11,645 bases of DNA. Source: Cytophagales bacterium (GTDB lineage: Bacteria; Bacteroidota; Bacteroidia; Cytophagales; Cyclobacteriaceae). Positions 1 through 6,681 of this stretch are shown here, piece after piece. The stretch lies in the NCBI GenBank assembly GCA_029262935.1, contig JAJCYK010000420.1, forward strand, positions 1 through 11,645, written 5' to 3'. The notes beneath the pieces are model-generated. The model was not told where the DNA came from. It searched no databases and worked only from the letters and a program-made list of their open reading frames with translations. The position numbers were made by a program, and so were the translations under genes. How positions within the stretch are numbered: the stretch's first letter is position 1; each line of letters starts with the position of its first letter.

Positions 1-187
1 GGAAGAGATAAGAAATGCTCTTAGGCTTCAAGAAGCACAGGCAGGATTAGTAGTAGAACCTGCGGCTGCACTAGCTGTGGCCGGTCTGTTACAATTCAAG
101 CAACATGTAGCCGGAAAAAATTGCATTGCCATCATATGCGGAGGTAACATACATCCTGAACAATTTAGAACTCTAATTTCCCCTTAA
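1..187 (+). CDS. Threonine/serine dehydratase, C-terminal end (partial)
   Basis: This is the 3' end of a gene that begins before the window; the open frame runs from base 2 to a TAA at 185-187, giving 61 residues. The segment reads VVEPAAALAVAGLL and then IAIICGGNI, which matches the end of the catalytic domain of fold-type II PLP enzymes of the threonine dehydratase/serine racemase group (usual form VVEPAGA...LSGGN). Family members deaminate threonine or serine to a 2-oxo acid in the cytosol. The protein stops about 10 residues after the GGN motif, so there is no C-terminal ACT regulatory domain. That favours the short, catabolic or serine racemase-like form over the isoleucine-feedback-regulated IlvA. 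The PLP lysine lies outside the window, so activity and exact substrate cannot be judged. The next gene starts 11 bases downstream and may be co-transcribed. Confidence 0.85.
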   Translation, partial: EEIRNALRLQEAQAGLVVEPAAALAVAGLLQFKQHVAGKNCIAIICGGNIHPEQFRTLISP

Positions 188-198
188 ATAATCTTGCT

Positions 199-2754
199 AT
201 GTTTAATATCATTCGTTGTTCATTCGTCTTAATCTTTGGTCTGGGCCTGGTTCAATGCAATCAAGTATCCAAACCCGACAGCCCACCCATCACAGTCCCG
301 TCCGGATTCGAAATAGAGTTGATTTATAGCCCTTCTGAACATGACCAGGGCTCTTGGGTTAGCCTCACTACGGACGATAAAGGACGACTAATTGCCTCAG
401 ATCAATATGGTGACCTGTACCGGATTTCTTTACCTTCAGGTGATGATGATTTGACGGTGGAGCAAATTCCTTTAAAGATTGGGGGCGCGCAAGGGCTACT
501 TTGGGCATTTAGTAGTCTTTACGTTTCAGTAAATACTTTCTCATCAGAAAATGGGCTGGCCAGCGGTATTTACCGCCTTACAGATACGGACCAAGATGAT
601 CAGCTGGACCATATTGAAGCTTTAGTGCAATTAGAAGGTGCCGGGGAACATGGCCCCCACAGTCTGATATTAGGACCCGATGGAGAGCAGGTTTATTTCA
701 TTGCCGGCAATCACACGGATGTTCCGGCAGAATTTGATTCTTTTGTGCCCGCGGTTTGGAAAGAAGACCGCCTACGACCAGCTATAAAGGATCCCCGGGG
801 GCATGCTAATGATAGGGGTGCACCAGGAGGTTGGATCGCCAGATCAAATGATCAAGGCACTTCCTGGGAAATCATAGCCAATGGGTTTCGTAATGCTTAT
901 GATATCGCATTCAATGGAGATGGTGAACTTTTCACTTACGATTCCGATATGGAGTGGGATCTAGGTACGCCATGGTATCGGCCCACTAGGATCTGTCATG
1001 TTATACCAGGATCTGAATTTGGCTGGCGAACCGGATCGGGTAAATGGCCTGACTACTACTTGGATAACCTTCCAGGAGTCCTGCCTATGGGTCAAGGGTC
1101 TCCTACCGGGATTACTTTTGGTACCGGTACCCACTTTCCGGAAAAGTATCAACAAGGTTTATTCGCATTGGATTGGAGTTTTGGGACCATCTATTTTGTG
1201 GAATTCACCCCGCAAGGAGCTTCATACAGTGGTCGTTCCGAAGAATTTTTATCTGGAAATTCTCTTCCAGTCACCGATGTGGTAGTAGGACCTAATGGAG
1301 CGTTGTATTTTACCACTGGCGGAAGAAAATCCTCCTCTGGTTTATATAAAGTGAGTTATCCCCAAGGTTTAGTTTCGAATCAAGCTTCAGCTACCAGAAG
1401 CGCCGGGACTTCTGGGAAAGAAGTGCAAGCAATAAACAGTGATGATGCGCAGGCCGTGGATTCTATTTGGGCCAACCTTGGAAATAAAGATCGTTACGTG
1501 AGATACGCAGCTCGTGTTGCTTTAGAAAGGCAGTCTTTGAGCAACTGGGAGCATAAAATACAGCAAGATGCCTCCACAGACATTACGCTGCAAAGTAGTG
1601 TAGCGTTAATACGTGTTGGAGATGACCACTATAAACAGCCTCTATTGGCCCGTTTGTCTACACTTACTCCAAGTGATTTAGATAATCGACAAAAGCTTGA
1701 TTTACTACGGGTTTATGGTTTGCTTTTTAGCCGCTGGGGTCCGCCAGAGCCAGGGCTATCTATCTCATTGCCTGATTACCCTAGTGGAGATGCCGCTCTC
1801 GATCGCGAACTTTGTGACTTACTTGTTTATTTAGGTGATTCCGAGGTAGTAAGTAAAACACTCCCACTTATTGAAAAATCGCAAACAACATTGGAATCCA
1901 CACTAACTGGTAATGAAACCCTCTTGAGAAGCGAACAATATGGTCCTGTAATTGCCGCCATGCATGAGAACCGGCCATTTGAACAAAGTATGGCTTATGC
2001 TGTTTCCTTATCAGCCGCCCAAGTGGGTTGGACTCCTGCATTAAGGGCACGCTACTTTAAATGGTTTTATCAATCTCTAGTAAAAAGTGGCGGGGAAAGT
2101 TATCGGGGTTTTTTAGAAAAAATAAGGCAAAATGCACTGGCCTCAGTACCCAGCTCCGAAAGGAATGAATTAGCAGTTCTTTCTGGAGAGAGTCTATTGC
2201 AAGAGATGAACTTATTAGCTGATGATGTTGATCCACCAAAAGGACCGGGGCGGGTTTGGGAAGTAGGATTTGCAAACAAGCTGATCAGCGATGATGCCGA
2301 GACACGTTCCTTTGAGCATGGGAAGCAAATGTACCAGGCTTTACGTTGTGGCACGTGCCACATAATGCAGGGCAAAGGCGGCACTATTGGTCCCAACTTA
2401 ACTCAAATAAGTACCCGATCAGGTAATTGGGATTTACTGCAGTCATTAATGACCCCGAGTTTGGCCATTTCCGATCAATATGCTGCCACTTTATACACAC
2501 TTGAGGACAGCACTACTTTAATTGGTAGAACACTGTCCTCTGATGAAGACAGCGTATATATAAACGTTAATCCTTACCAACCTGCTGCTACCAAAGCAAT
2601 TTCTAAATCGCGAATAGTTAATGAACAATTGTCCCCAGTATCCTTGATGCCCGGTGGCCTATTAAATCAACTAAACGAACAAGAACTGTTGGATCTCATG
2701 GCTTATTTGAACTCAGGTGGCAGTCCTGAACATGAAGTTTATGAAGACGATTGA
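199..2754 (+). CDS. Lipoprotein: PVC-type dehydrogenase propeller, HEAT-like helices and haem c domain
   Basis: This 851-residue protein begins with a lipoprotein signal: a hydrophobic stretch, then LVQC with the lipidated Cys at 20. Residues about 35-390 form a beta-propeller of the 'putative membrane-bound dehydrogenase' type first named in Planctomycetes/Verrucomicrobia. Diagnostic pieces are GFRNAYD (229-235), DSDMEWD (248-254), WYRPTR (259-264), GWR (275-277) and a later GSPTG. A helical, HEAT-like part follows, for example DRYVRYAARVALERQ at 431-445. The C-terminal 150 residues are a haem-binding domain: CGTCH (C717, C720, H721), GPNLT, then SLMPGG with M817 as likely distal ligand. By family it should oxidise a sugar or alcohol in the envelope and pass electrons to the attached haem; substrate and cofactor are unknown. 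The ATG at 199 is chosen because it directly begins the signal peptide. It converges on the next gene with a 21-base gap in which I see no terminator. Confidence 0.88.
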   Translation: MFNIIRCSFVLIFGLGLVQCNQVSKPDSPPITVPSGFEIELIYSPSEHDQGSWVSLTTDDKGRLIASDQYGDLYRISLPSGDDDLTVEQIPLKIGGAQGLLWAFSSLYVSVNTFSSENGLASGIYRLTDTDQDDQLDHIEALVQLEGAGEHGPHSLILGPDGEQVYFIAGNHTDVPAEFDSFVPAVWKEDRLRPAIKDPRGHANDRGAPGGWIARSNDQGTSWEIIANGFRNAYDIAFNGDGELFTYDSDMEWDLGTPWYRPTRICHVIPGSEFGWRTGSGKWPDYYLDNLPGVLPMGQGSPTGITFGTGTHFPEKYQQGLFALDWSFGTIYFVEFTPQGASYSGRSEEFLSGNSLPVTDVVVGPNGALYFTTGGRKSSSGLYKVSYPQGLVSNQASATRSAGTSGKEVQAINSDDAQAVDSIWANLGNKDRYVRYAARVALERQSLSNWEHKIQQDASTDITLQSSVALIRVGDDHYKQPLLARLSTLTPSDLDNRQKLDLLRVYGLLFSRWGPPEPGLSISLPDYPSGDAALDRELCDLLVYLGDSEVVSKTLPLIEKSQTTLESTLTGNETLLRSEQYGPVIAAMHENRPFEQSMAYAVSLSAAQVGWTPALRARYFKWFYQSLVKSGGESYRGFLEKIRQNALASVPSSERNELAVLSGESLLQEMNLLADDVDPPKGPGRVWEVGFANKLISDDAETRSFEHGKQMYQALRCGTCHIMQGKGGTIGPNLTQISTRSGNWDLLQSLMTPSLAISDQYAATLYTLEDSTTLIGRTLSSDEDSVYINVNPYQPAATKAISKSRIVNEQLSPVSLMPGGLLNQLNEQELLDLMAYLNSGGSPEHEVYEDD

Positions 2755-2775
2755 GGGTAATTTCGGAGAAACGGC

Positions 2776-3363
2776 CTAATCTCTTAATTTTCCCGTAAAT
2801 ACGCTAATGTTGGGATTAATAGGGTTACCGGCGCTACGTCGTAAAGTGACAACCTGACCGGTATGATATAGGGCATCTGCAATGGGGCCATTGATCATAT
2901 TCCAAAAAGGAAACTCGGAAACATTGTCTCCACGCTGAAAAATAACTCGATAATTTTCCATATCACTGGCGGCCCCCGCTTTAAGCAAGTGGCTCGCTTT
3001 TTGGAAGTTTAACAAGGTAGCTCTCCTTATCTGCTCAAAGCTTAGTTGTGACCAGTCCATTGGCCTTTCATTGGCTAAACTTTGTGGTGCATTTACAATA
3101 GTTAATGATAATCCATACAGGTGATCTACCGTTTCCCCAATAGACCGGGATTCAGGAGTAGGGCGATATTCAAGGTCCGTGGCTGATAAACTATCCGTGG
3201 CCCAATAATATCGAAAACCTAGCCCATCTATCAAACGACCCATTACATTACCTGCGGTGTAATCTTCAGGTTCGTTGGGTATTTCTTGAAATGGTAAGGC
3301 ATAATCTTGGGACAGTAGGGGGCTTGACATCATGAGAGAGCAAATCAATACTAGGTACTTCAT
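2776..3363 (-). CDS. Exported DinB-fold protein
   Basis: This 195-residue protein has a cleavable Sec signal (MKYLVLICSLMMSSPLLSQ) followed by a four-helix DinB/YfiT-like domain. Helix 1 lies around residues 38-60, SIGETVDHLYGL (74-85) supplies the first metal-site His (H81), and ALYHTGQVVTLRR (164-176) is the typical last helix (H167, Q170). DinB-fold proteins usually hold a divalent metal with three His, the last two spaced HxxxH; some act as thiol-dependent transferases or hydrolases in the cytosol. Here the position four before H167 is D163, so the site would be His-Asp-His, still plausible for a metal. Export and the Asp make the activity uncertain; I assign the fold only. A weak Bacteroidota-type promoter lies just upstream, and the gene appears to be monocistronic and convergent with the cytochrome lipoprotein gene. 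Confidence 0.82.
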   Translation of the reverse strand: MKYLVLICSLMMSSPLLSQDYALPFQEIPNEPEDYTAGNVMGRLIDGLGFRYYWATDSLSATDLEYRPTPESRSIGETVDHLYGLSLTIVNAPQSLANERPMDWSQLSFEQIRRATLLNFQKASHLLKAGAASDMENYRVIFQRGDNVSEFPFWNMINGPIADALYHTGQVVTLRRSAGNPINPNISVFTGKLRD

Positions 3364-3382
3364 GTGGTTTCAGATTTGAGAT

Positions 3383-3414
3383 GCAAATTAGTACTTTTAT
3401 TTAACCCATTCAAT
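3383..3414 (-). promoter_or_regulatory. Possible promoter of the DinB-fold gene
   Basis: On the minus strand, ATTG (complement of 3411-3414) is followed 20 bases later by TAATTTGC (complement of 3383-3390). The spacing fits the Bacteroidota -33/-7 arrangement (TTTG or TTG, about 19-21 bases, TAnnTTTG), but the -7 box matches the consensus poorly. Transcription would begin roughly 10-15 bases before the ATG. The rest of the 174-base divergent gap (3364-3537) shows no clear operator. On the plus strand TATATTTA at 3481-3488 is a 7-of-8 match to the -7 box and could serve the hydrolase gene starting at 3538. Confidence 0.22.
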
Positions 3415-3537
3415 CCCCTCATCCATGGAGGTGACATTAAAGCTGCGATACTGACTGTGGCCCTGATGATAATTTTCCATTATATTTACAATACATGTCG
3501 CCTATGGAGTATTTAATCACTCTAACAACAACTTAAC

Positions 3538-4293
3538 ATGAAAAGACTTCTCTACATATTGTTCATTATTGGTAACTGGTGTTTCCTGCAAGCGCAACAA
3601 CTTGACGCTGTCGAAATTGACTTTCTTGCTTCTGACAGTCTACGGATTTTTGGCGATTTATATCACCAAGACAAATCCAATCCAACCGTCTTTCTTTTTC
3701 ATCAAGGTCGATCCAATGGTCGTGCGGAATACTTAGAACTTATACCTACGTTACTTGACAAAGGGTACAATGTCGTTTCCATTGACCAAAGACGCGGAGG
3801 GCAATTGTATGGAAGATACAATCGGACAGTAGCCCAGTTGATGCTTAATGGTTATAGTTATTGTGACACTTATCCTGATCTGGAAGGAATAGTAAATTAT
3901 ATGACGAAGGCTGGCTATGTGGGGAAAAGAGTACTCTGGGGCAGTAGTTATAGTGCTGCATTGGTCGTGCGTCTGGCGCATAACCGTCCGGAGGATTTTC
4001 ACGCAGTTTTATCATTTTCTCCCGCTTCGGGTGGCCCCATGCAAGATTGTAAAGCGGACGATTTCTTCGAGACTCTAAAGGTGCCTCTGCTACTTATGCG
4101 GCCTGGAAATGAAATGGAAATCGAATCTGTAGCCGCCCAGTTGCTGTTGGCCAAACAATATGGTCATAAAACCTATGTTGTGGATCATGGAGTTCATGGA
4201 TCTTCAATGATGGTAGCTTCTCGGGTTGATGGCAGCATTTTAGATCAATGGGAAGTGGTTCATAGTTTTTTAGATGAACATCTTTCAAAATAA
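3538..4293 (+). CDS. Secreted alpha/beta hydrolase, dienelactone hydrolase-like
   Basis: This 251-residue protein starts with a Sec signal (hydrophobic residues 4-18, likely cleavage after QAQ near 20). The mature part is a compact alpha/beta hydrolase: the strand and oxyanion region FLFHQGRSN (52-60), then VVSIDQRRGG (79-88), the nucleophile elbow WGSSYS (134-139) with S137, strand VPLLLMRPG (182-190) leading to the likely acid E192 or nearby, and HGVHGSSM (217-224) with catalytic H220. The triad Ser137-acid-His220 predicts an esterase, peptidase or lactonase in the periplasm or outside the cell; substrate unknown. The nucleophile motif is G-x-S-x-S rather than the usual G-x-S-x-G. The leader AACAACAACTTAAC before ATG is A-rich without a Shine-Dalgarno sequence, as is usual in Bacteroidota. 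It is followed by a 181-base gap, so it is probably not co-transcribed with the next gene. Confidence 0.83.
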   Translation: MKRLLYILFIIGNWCFLQAQQLDAVEIDFLASDSLRIFGDLYHQDKSNPTVFLFHQGRSNGRAEYLELIPTLLDKGYNVVSIDQRRGGQLYGRYNRTVAQLMLNGYSYCDTYPDLEGIVNYMTKAGYVGKRVLWGSSYSAALVVRLAHNRPEDFHAVLSFSPASGGPMQDCKADDFFETLKVPLLLMRPGNEMEIESVAAQLLLAKQYGHKTYVVDHGVHGSSMMVASRVDGSILDQWEVVHSFLDEHLSK

Positions 4294-4445
4294 CGACCAC
4301 CCTAGCGAACATACCAGTTTGAAAGCCGACGGCACTTTAGATCCCGTATATGCACCAAAACCTCATTCCAGAGGTGGTACACGTTATAGGATCCTGGATT
4401 CAGAAAATTCTTGATTCCTACCATTAAGGAAACTAAATGGAGTTG

Positions 4446-4453
4446 TTCCTTTG
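4446..4453 (+). promoter_or_regulatory. Possible -7 box of the DUF1223 gene
   Basis: TTCCTTTG matches seven of eight positions of the Bacteroidota -7 box TAnnTTTG and lies 21 bases before the ATG at 4475. No TTG or TTTG is found at the expected distance upstream, so support is limited. It overlaps the alternative TTG start codon at 4451, which would then not be in the transcript; this favours the ATG at 4475. The rest of the gap from 4294 contains only a weak five-base inverted repeat (ACCTC 4360-4364, GAGGT 4371-4375) without a T run. Confidence 0.28.
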
Positions 4454-4474
4454 TTGTTCTGCAAATACCAGGAT

Positions 4475-5242
4475 ATGAATTGGAAACAAATTATAATTTC
4501 ATTAGGTGTAGTCTTAGTATTGTCCGCCTGGGCAGGATCAGCTGGCCCGGATTTAAGCAACAGTGCTTTGATTGAAGGAAAACCAGTGGCAGTAGTGGAG
4601 CTTTTCACCTCCCAAGGTTGTAGCAGCTGCCCGGCTGCTGACAAACTGCTCTCTGAATTAGTCCAATCGGCACAAGCAGAAGGTACAGAGGTATATCCCC
4701 TAAGCTTTCATGTATCCTACTGGAACTATTTAGGTTGGGAAGATCCCTTTAGTCGTAAGGAGTTTTCGGATCGCCAAAGGAATTATGCAAGAGCGCTGCA
4801 AAGTAGTGTTTTTACCCCGCAAATGGTATTCAATGGTTCGGCGCAGTGCGTTGGTTCTAGTAAGTCTCAAGTTCGAAGTAAATTGACTAAAGCCTTAACC
4901 AAAGAATCCAGAAACAGGGTTAAACTTTCCACCCAAAGTGAGGGAAACAAAGTACAGGTGAAGTATAAAATTGAAGGGTCGTTGACCGAAAGAGTTCTAC
5001 AGGTTGCGCTGGTGGAACGAATGATATCAATTGAGGTGAGAAGAGGTGAAAATGGAGGCCGTACTTTGGAACACGATAATGTCGTGCGCAGTTTTAAGAC
5101 CTTACTCCTGCACCGAGGTCCCTCTGGAAATTATGAGGTGGAATTACCCAACACATTTAATAAATCACAAGGTTCTATCATCGCATACGTACAAAATTCT
5201 AAAACACTGCAAATACTTGGAGCTTCACAGGTCAAGTTATAA
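4475..5242 (+). CDS. Exported DUF1223 thioredoxin-fold protein with CxxC
   Basis: This 255-residue protein has an N-terminal Sec signal (hydrophobic residues 6-22). The domain is DUF1223: VAVVELFTSQGCSSCPAAD (38-56) carries a CxxC pair (C49, C52) at the start of the first helix of a thioredoxin-like fold, FHVSYWNYLGWEDPF (78-92) is a family signature, and FTPQMVFNG (113-121) holds the cis-proline equivalent P115. A further Cys lies at 125. The C-terminal third is a beta-rich extension (about 147-255). The family's function is not established; the CxxC and export suggest envelope thiol redox or metal handling. I start it at ATG 4475 rather than the in-frame TTG 24 bases earlier, because the ATG immediately precedes a normal signal peptide and the TTG overlaps a possible promoter box. 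Downstream, a TACGAA/TTCGTA inverted repeat (5243-5248, 5261-5266) follows the stop but lacks a T run. Confidence 0.85.
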   Translation: MNWKQIIISLGVVLVLSAWAGSAGPDLSNSALIEGKPVAVVELFTSQGCSSCPAADKLLSELVQSAQAEGTEVYPLSFHVSYWNYLGWEDPFSRKEFSDRQRNYARALQSSVFTPQMVFNGSAQCVGSSKSQVRSKLTKALTKESRNRVKLSTQSEGNKVQVKYKIEGSLTERVLQVALVERMISIEVRRGENGGRTLEHDNVVRSFKTLLLHRGPSGNYEVELPNTFNKSQGSIIAYVQNSKTLQILGASQVKL

Positions 5243-5380
5243 TACGAATAAAGTCCTTCCTTCGTACCTCCACAAATCGTTTAATTAGTAAGCAAATTCG
5301 CACTCCGAGCTATTAAAAGAGATTATGGTTGGTTTGTCTCTTTCTGCCGTTTTAGGCAACAATTCCCTCCAAAATTTGAG

Positions 5381-5388
5381 TATATTTG
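5381..5388 (+). promoter_or_regulatory. -7 box of the MFS transporter gene
   Basis: TATATTTG is an exact match to the Bacteroidota -7 consensus TAnnTTTG and ends 21 bases before the ATG at 5410, a typical short leader. I do not find a TTG at the standard distance upstream, so the -33 element is weak or absent. The box overlaps the only alternative upstream start (TTG at 5386), which argues for the ATG. Confidence 0.42.
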
Positions 5389-5409
5389 CGGCTTCCCAGA
5401 GTTCCAATC

Positions 5410-6630
5410 ATGCTCATTTTTGCCTCAAGAGTCCTGAACCTTTACCGAGAAGCTTATTCAAAGCATCCTCGAGAAATATGGGTACTCACTTGGGTCACTT
5501 TGATCAATCGCATGGGTACCATGGTATTGCCCTTCCTTGCGGTTTACTTAAAAACCGTAATGGGGTACTCTTTGCAAGAAGCAGGAGTACTTGCAAGTGC
5601 GTTTGGGTTCGGTTCCCTGGGTGGGGCATTATTAGGGGGATGGGTATCGGACCGTTATGGCCCCCGATTAGTGATTATACTTAGTCTTACTTTAGGAGGG
5701 CTGTGCTTCATTGGACTGCAGTTTGCAGAAAGCTTCCAGTCTCTTTTTATAATGATCTTTCTAGCCGCGCTTTTCGGTGAGGCTTATCGTCCCGCTATGA
5801 GCGCCGCGGCGGGAAGCTTCGTTAGCAAAATGGAAACGGGTCGTACCATGGCTTTGCTTCGATTGGCCATAAACGTAGGCATGTCCTTAGCCCCCGCTTT
5901 AGGAGGGTTAGTGGCAGCAACCATTGGTTATCACTGGTTGTTTTGGATAGATGGAATTACTTGCGTGGGAGCAGCTTTTTTCTTTTACTTCAACTCGCGC
6001 AAGTGGAACATACCAATTGTTACAAGAAAGACTCCGGCTCAAGGGGCCTCCTTACCTCCGTTTCGAAATTGGGCATACTTGTGGTTTTTATTAGCTACTT
6101 TTTTTATTGGCTTCATCTTCCTCCAATGGTTTCATACAGTGCCTGTCTTTATAAAAAGTGAATGGGGCTTTGATGAGCGTTACATTGGAATGCTTTTAGG
6201 CTTCGCTAGTATTTTGGTAGCAATTTTCGAAATGCCTTTGGTGCACCTAATTGAACAAAAAAAGAAGACCGAGTTAGTGATCCTTATTGGCATCGGGTTG
6301 TTGGGGGGATCCTATCTGATCTTTCTCCTGCCACAGGCTTTGGCCATTTGTTTCCTAGCAGTATTCTTTTGGACCATGGGAGAAATTCTTTACCTTCCTT
6401 TTAACAATGCCCTTGCCTTAAATATGAGCCCTGCCGATCGCCGTGGTCAGTATATGTCTGGTTACTTCATGACGTGGTCTGTAGCCAATATTTGCGGACC
6501 TTTGGTGGGTTTTGCCATCATAGAGGCTCAAGGATACTCCTTCTTCTGGAACATGTTATTTGTGGTAGGAATAGTAAGTATTTTAATTACTGTATTACTC
6601 TTCAGGAGGAATGTGACACATATGACTTAA
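5410..6630 (+). CDS. Major facilitator superfamily transporter
   Basis: This 406-residue integral inner-membrane protein has about 12 hydrophobic segments arranged as two halves around a hydrophilic central loop (near residues 190-210). Motif A of the MFS lies in the loop after helix 2: GGWVSDRYGPR (76-86) with D81, R82, G84 and R86. The first helix region reads NRMGTMVLPFLAVYL (33-47), a pattern common in MFS drug- or metabolite-exporter proteins of the MdtH/YfmO kind. It should move a small molecule by proton coupling, most likely outward, but the substrate cannot be read from the sequence. The ATG at 5410 is preferred over the TTG at 5386, which overlaps a consensus -7 box. The next gene begins 51 bases downstream on the same strand and could be co-transcribed; there is no convincing promoter between them. 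Confidence 0.9.
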   Translation: MLIFASRVLNLYREAYSKHPREIWVLTWVTLINRMGTMVLPFLAVYLKTVMGYSLQEAGVLASAFGFGSLGGALLGGWVSDRYGPRLVIILSLTLGGLCFIGLQFAESFQSLFIMIFLAALFGEAYRPAMSAAAGSFVSKMETGRTMALLRLAINVGMSLAPALGGLVAATIGYHWLFWIDGITCVGAAFFFYFNSRKWNIPIVTRKTPAQGASLPPFRNWAYLWFLLATFFIGFIFLQWFHTVPVFIKSEWGFDERYIGMLLGFASILVAIFEMPLVHLIEQKKKTELVILIGIGLLGGSYLIFLLPQALAICFLAVFFWTMGEILYLPFNNALALNMSPADRRGQYMSGYFMTWSVANICGPLVGFAIIEAQGYSFFWNMLFVVGIVSILITVLLFRRNVTHMT

Positions 6631-6681
6631 ATGCTTTAGTCATTGGCTAGAGTTAAGGACATTACATAACAACTATTCGCT

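Noticed and set aside
189..196. TAATCTTG, a seven-of-eight match to the -7 box before the large lipoprotein gene
   Set aside because: It ends two bases before the ATG, so transcription would start inside the gene and remove the signal peptide.
1120..1131. A perfect 12-base palindrome, GGTACCGGTACC
   Set aside because: It encodes Gly-Thr-Gly-Thr within a conserved propeller segment, so it is most likely a codon coincidence rather than an operator.
2100..2396. A 98-residue minus-strand open frame, and others at 1868-2050 and 2057-2275
   Set aside because: All lie inside the well-supported lipoprotein gene, have no recognisable domain or leader, and read as antisense of conserved coding sequence.
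4384..4644. An 86-residue minus-strand open frame across the DUF1223 promoter and signal peptide
   Set aside because: It overlaps the signal peptide and CxxC region of a clear gene and its translation shows no domain.
5243..5266. Inverted repeat TACGAA/TTCGTA after the DUF1223 gene as a terminator
   Set aside because: A six-base AT-rich stem with a 12-base loop and no T run is too weak to call.
5325..5684. A 119-residue plus-strand open frame over the start of the MFS gene
   Set aside because: It is out of frame with the MFS protein, whose helices and motif A are clear, and its own translation has no family features.
5793..5817. GC-rich inverted repeat CCCGC...GCGGG as a terminator or attenuator
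   Set aside because: It is inside the MFS coding region, encoding an Ala-rich helix, with no T run after it.
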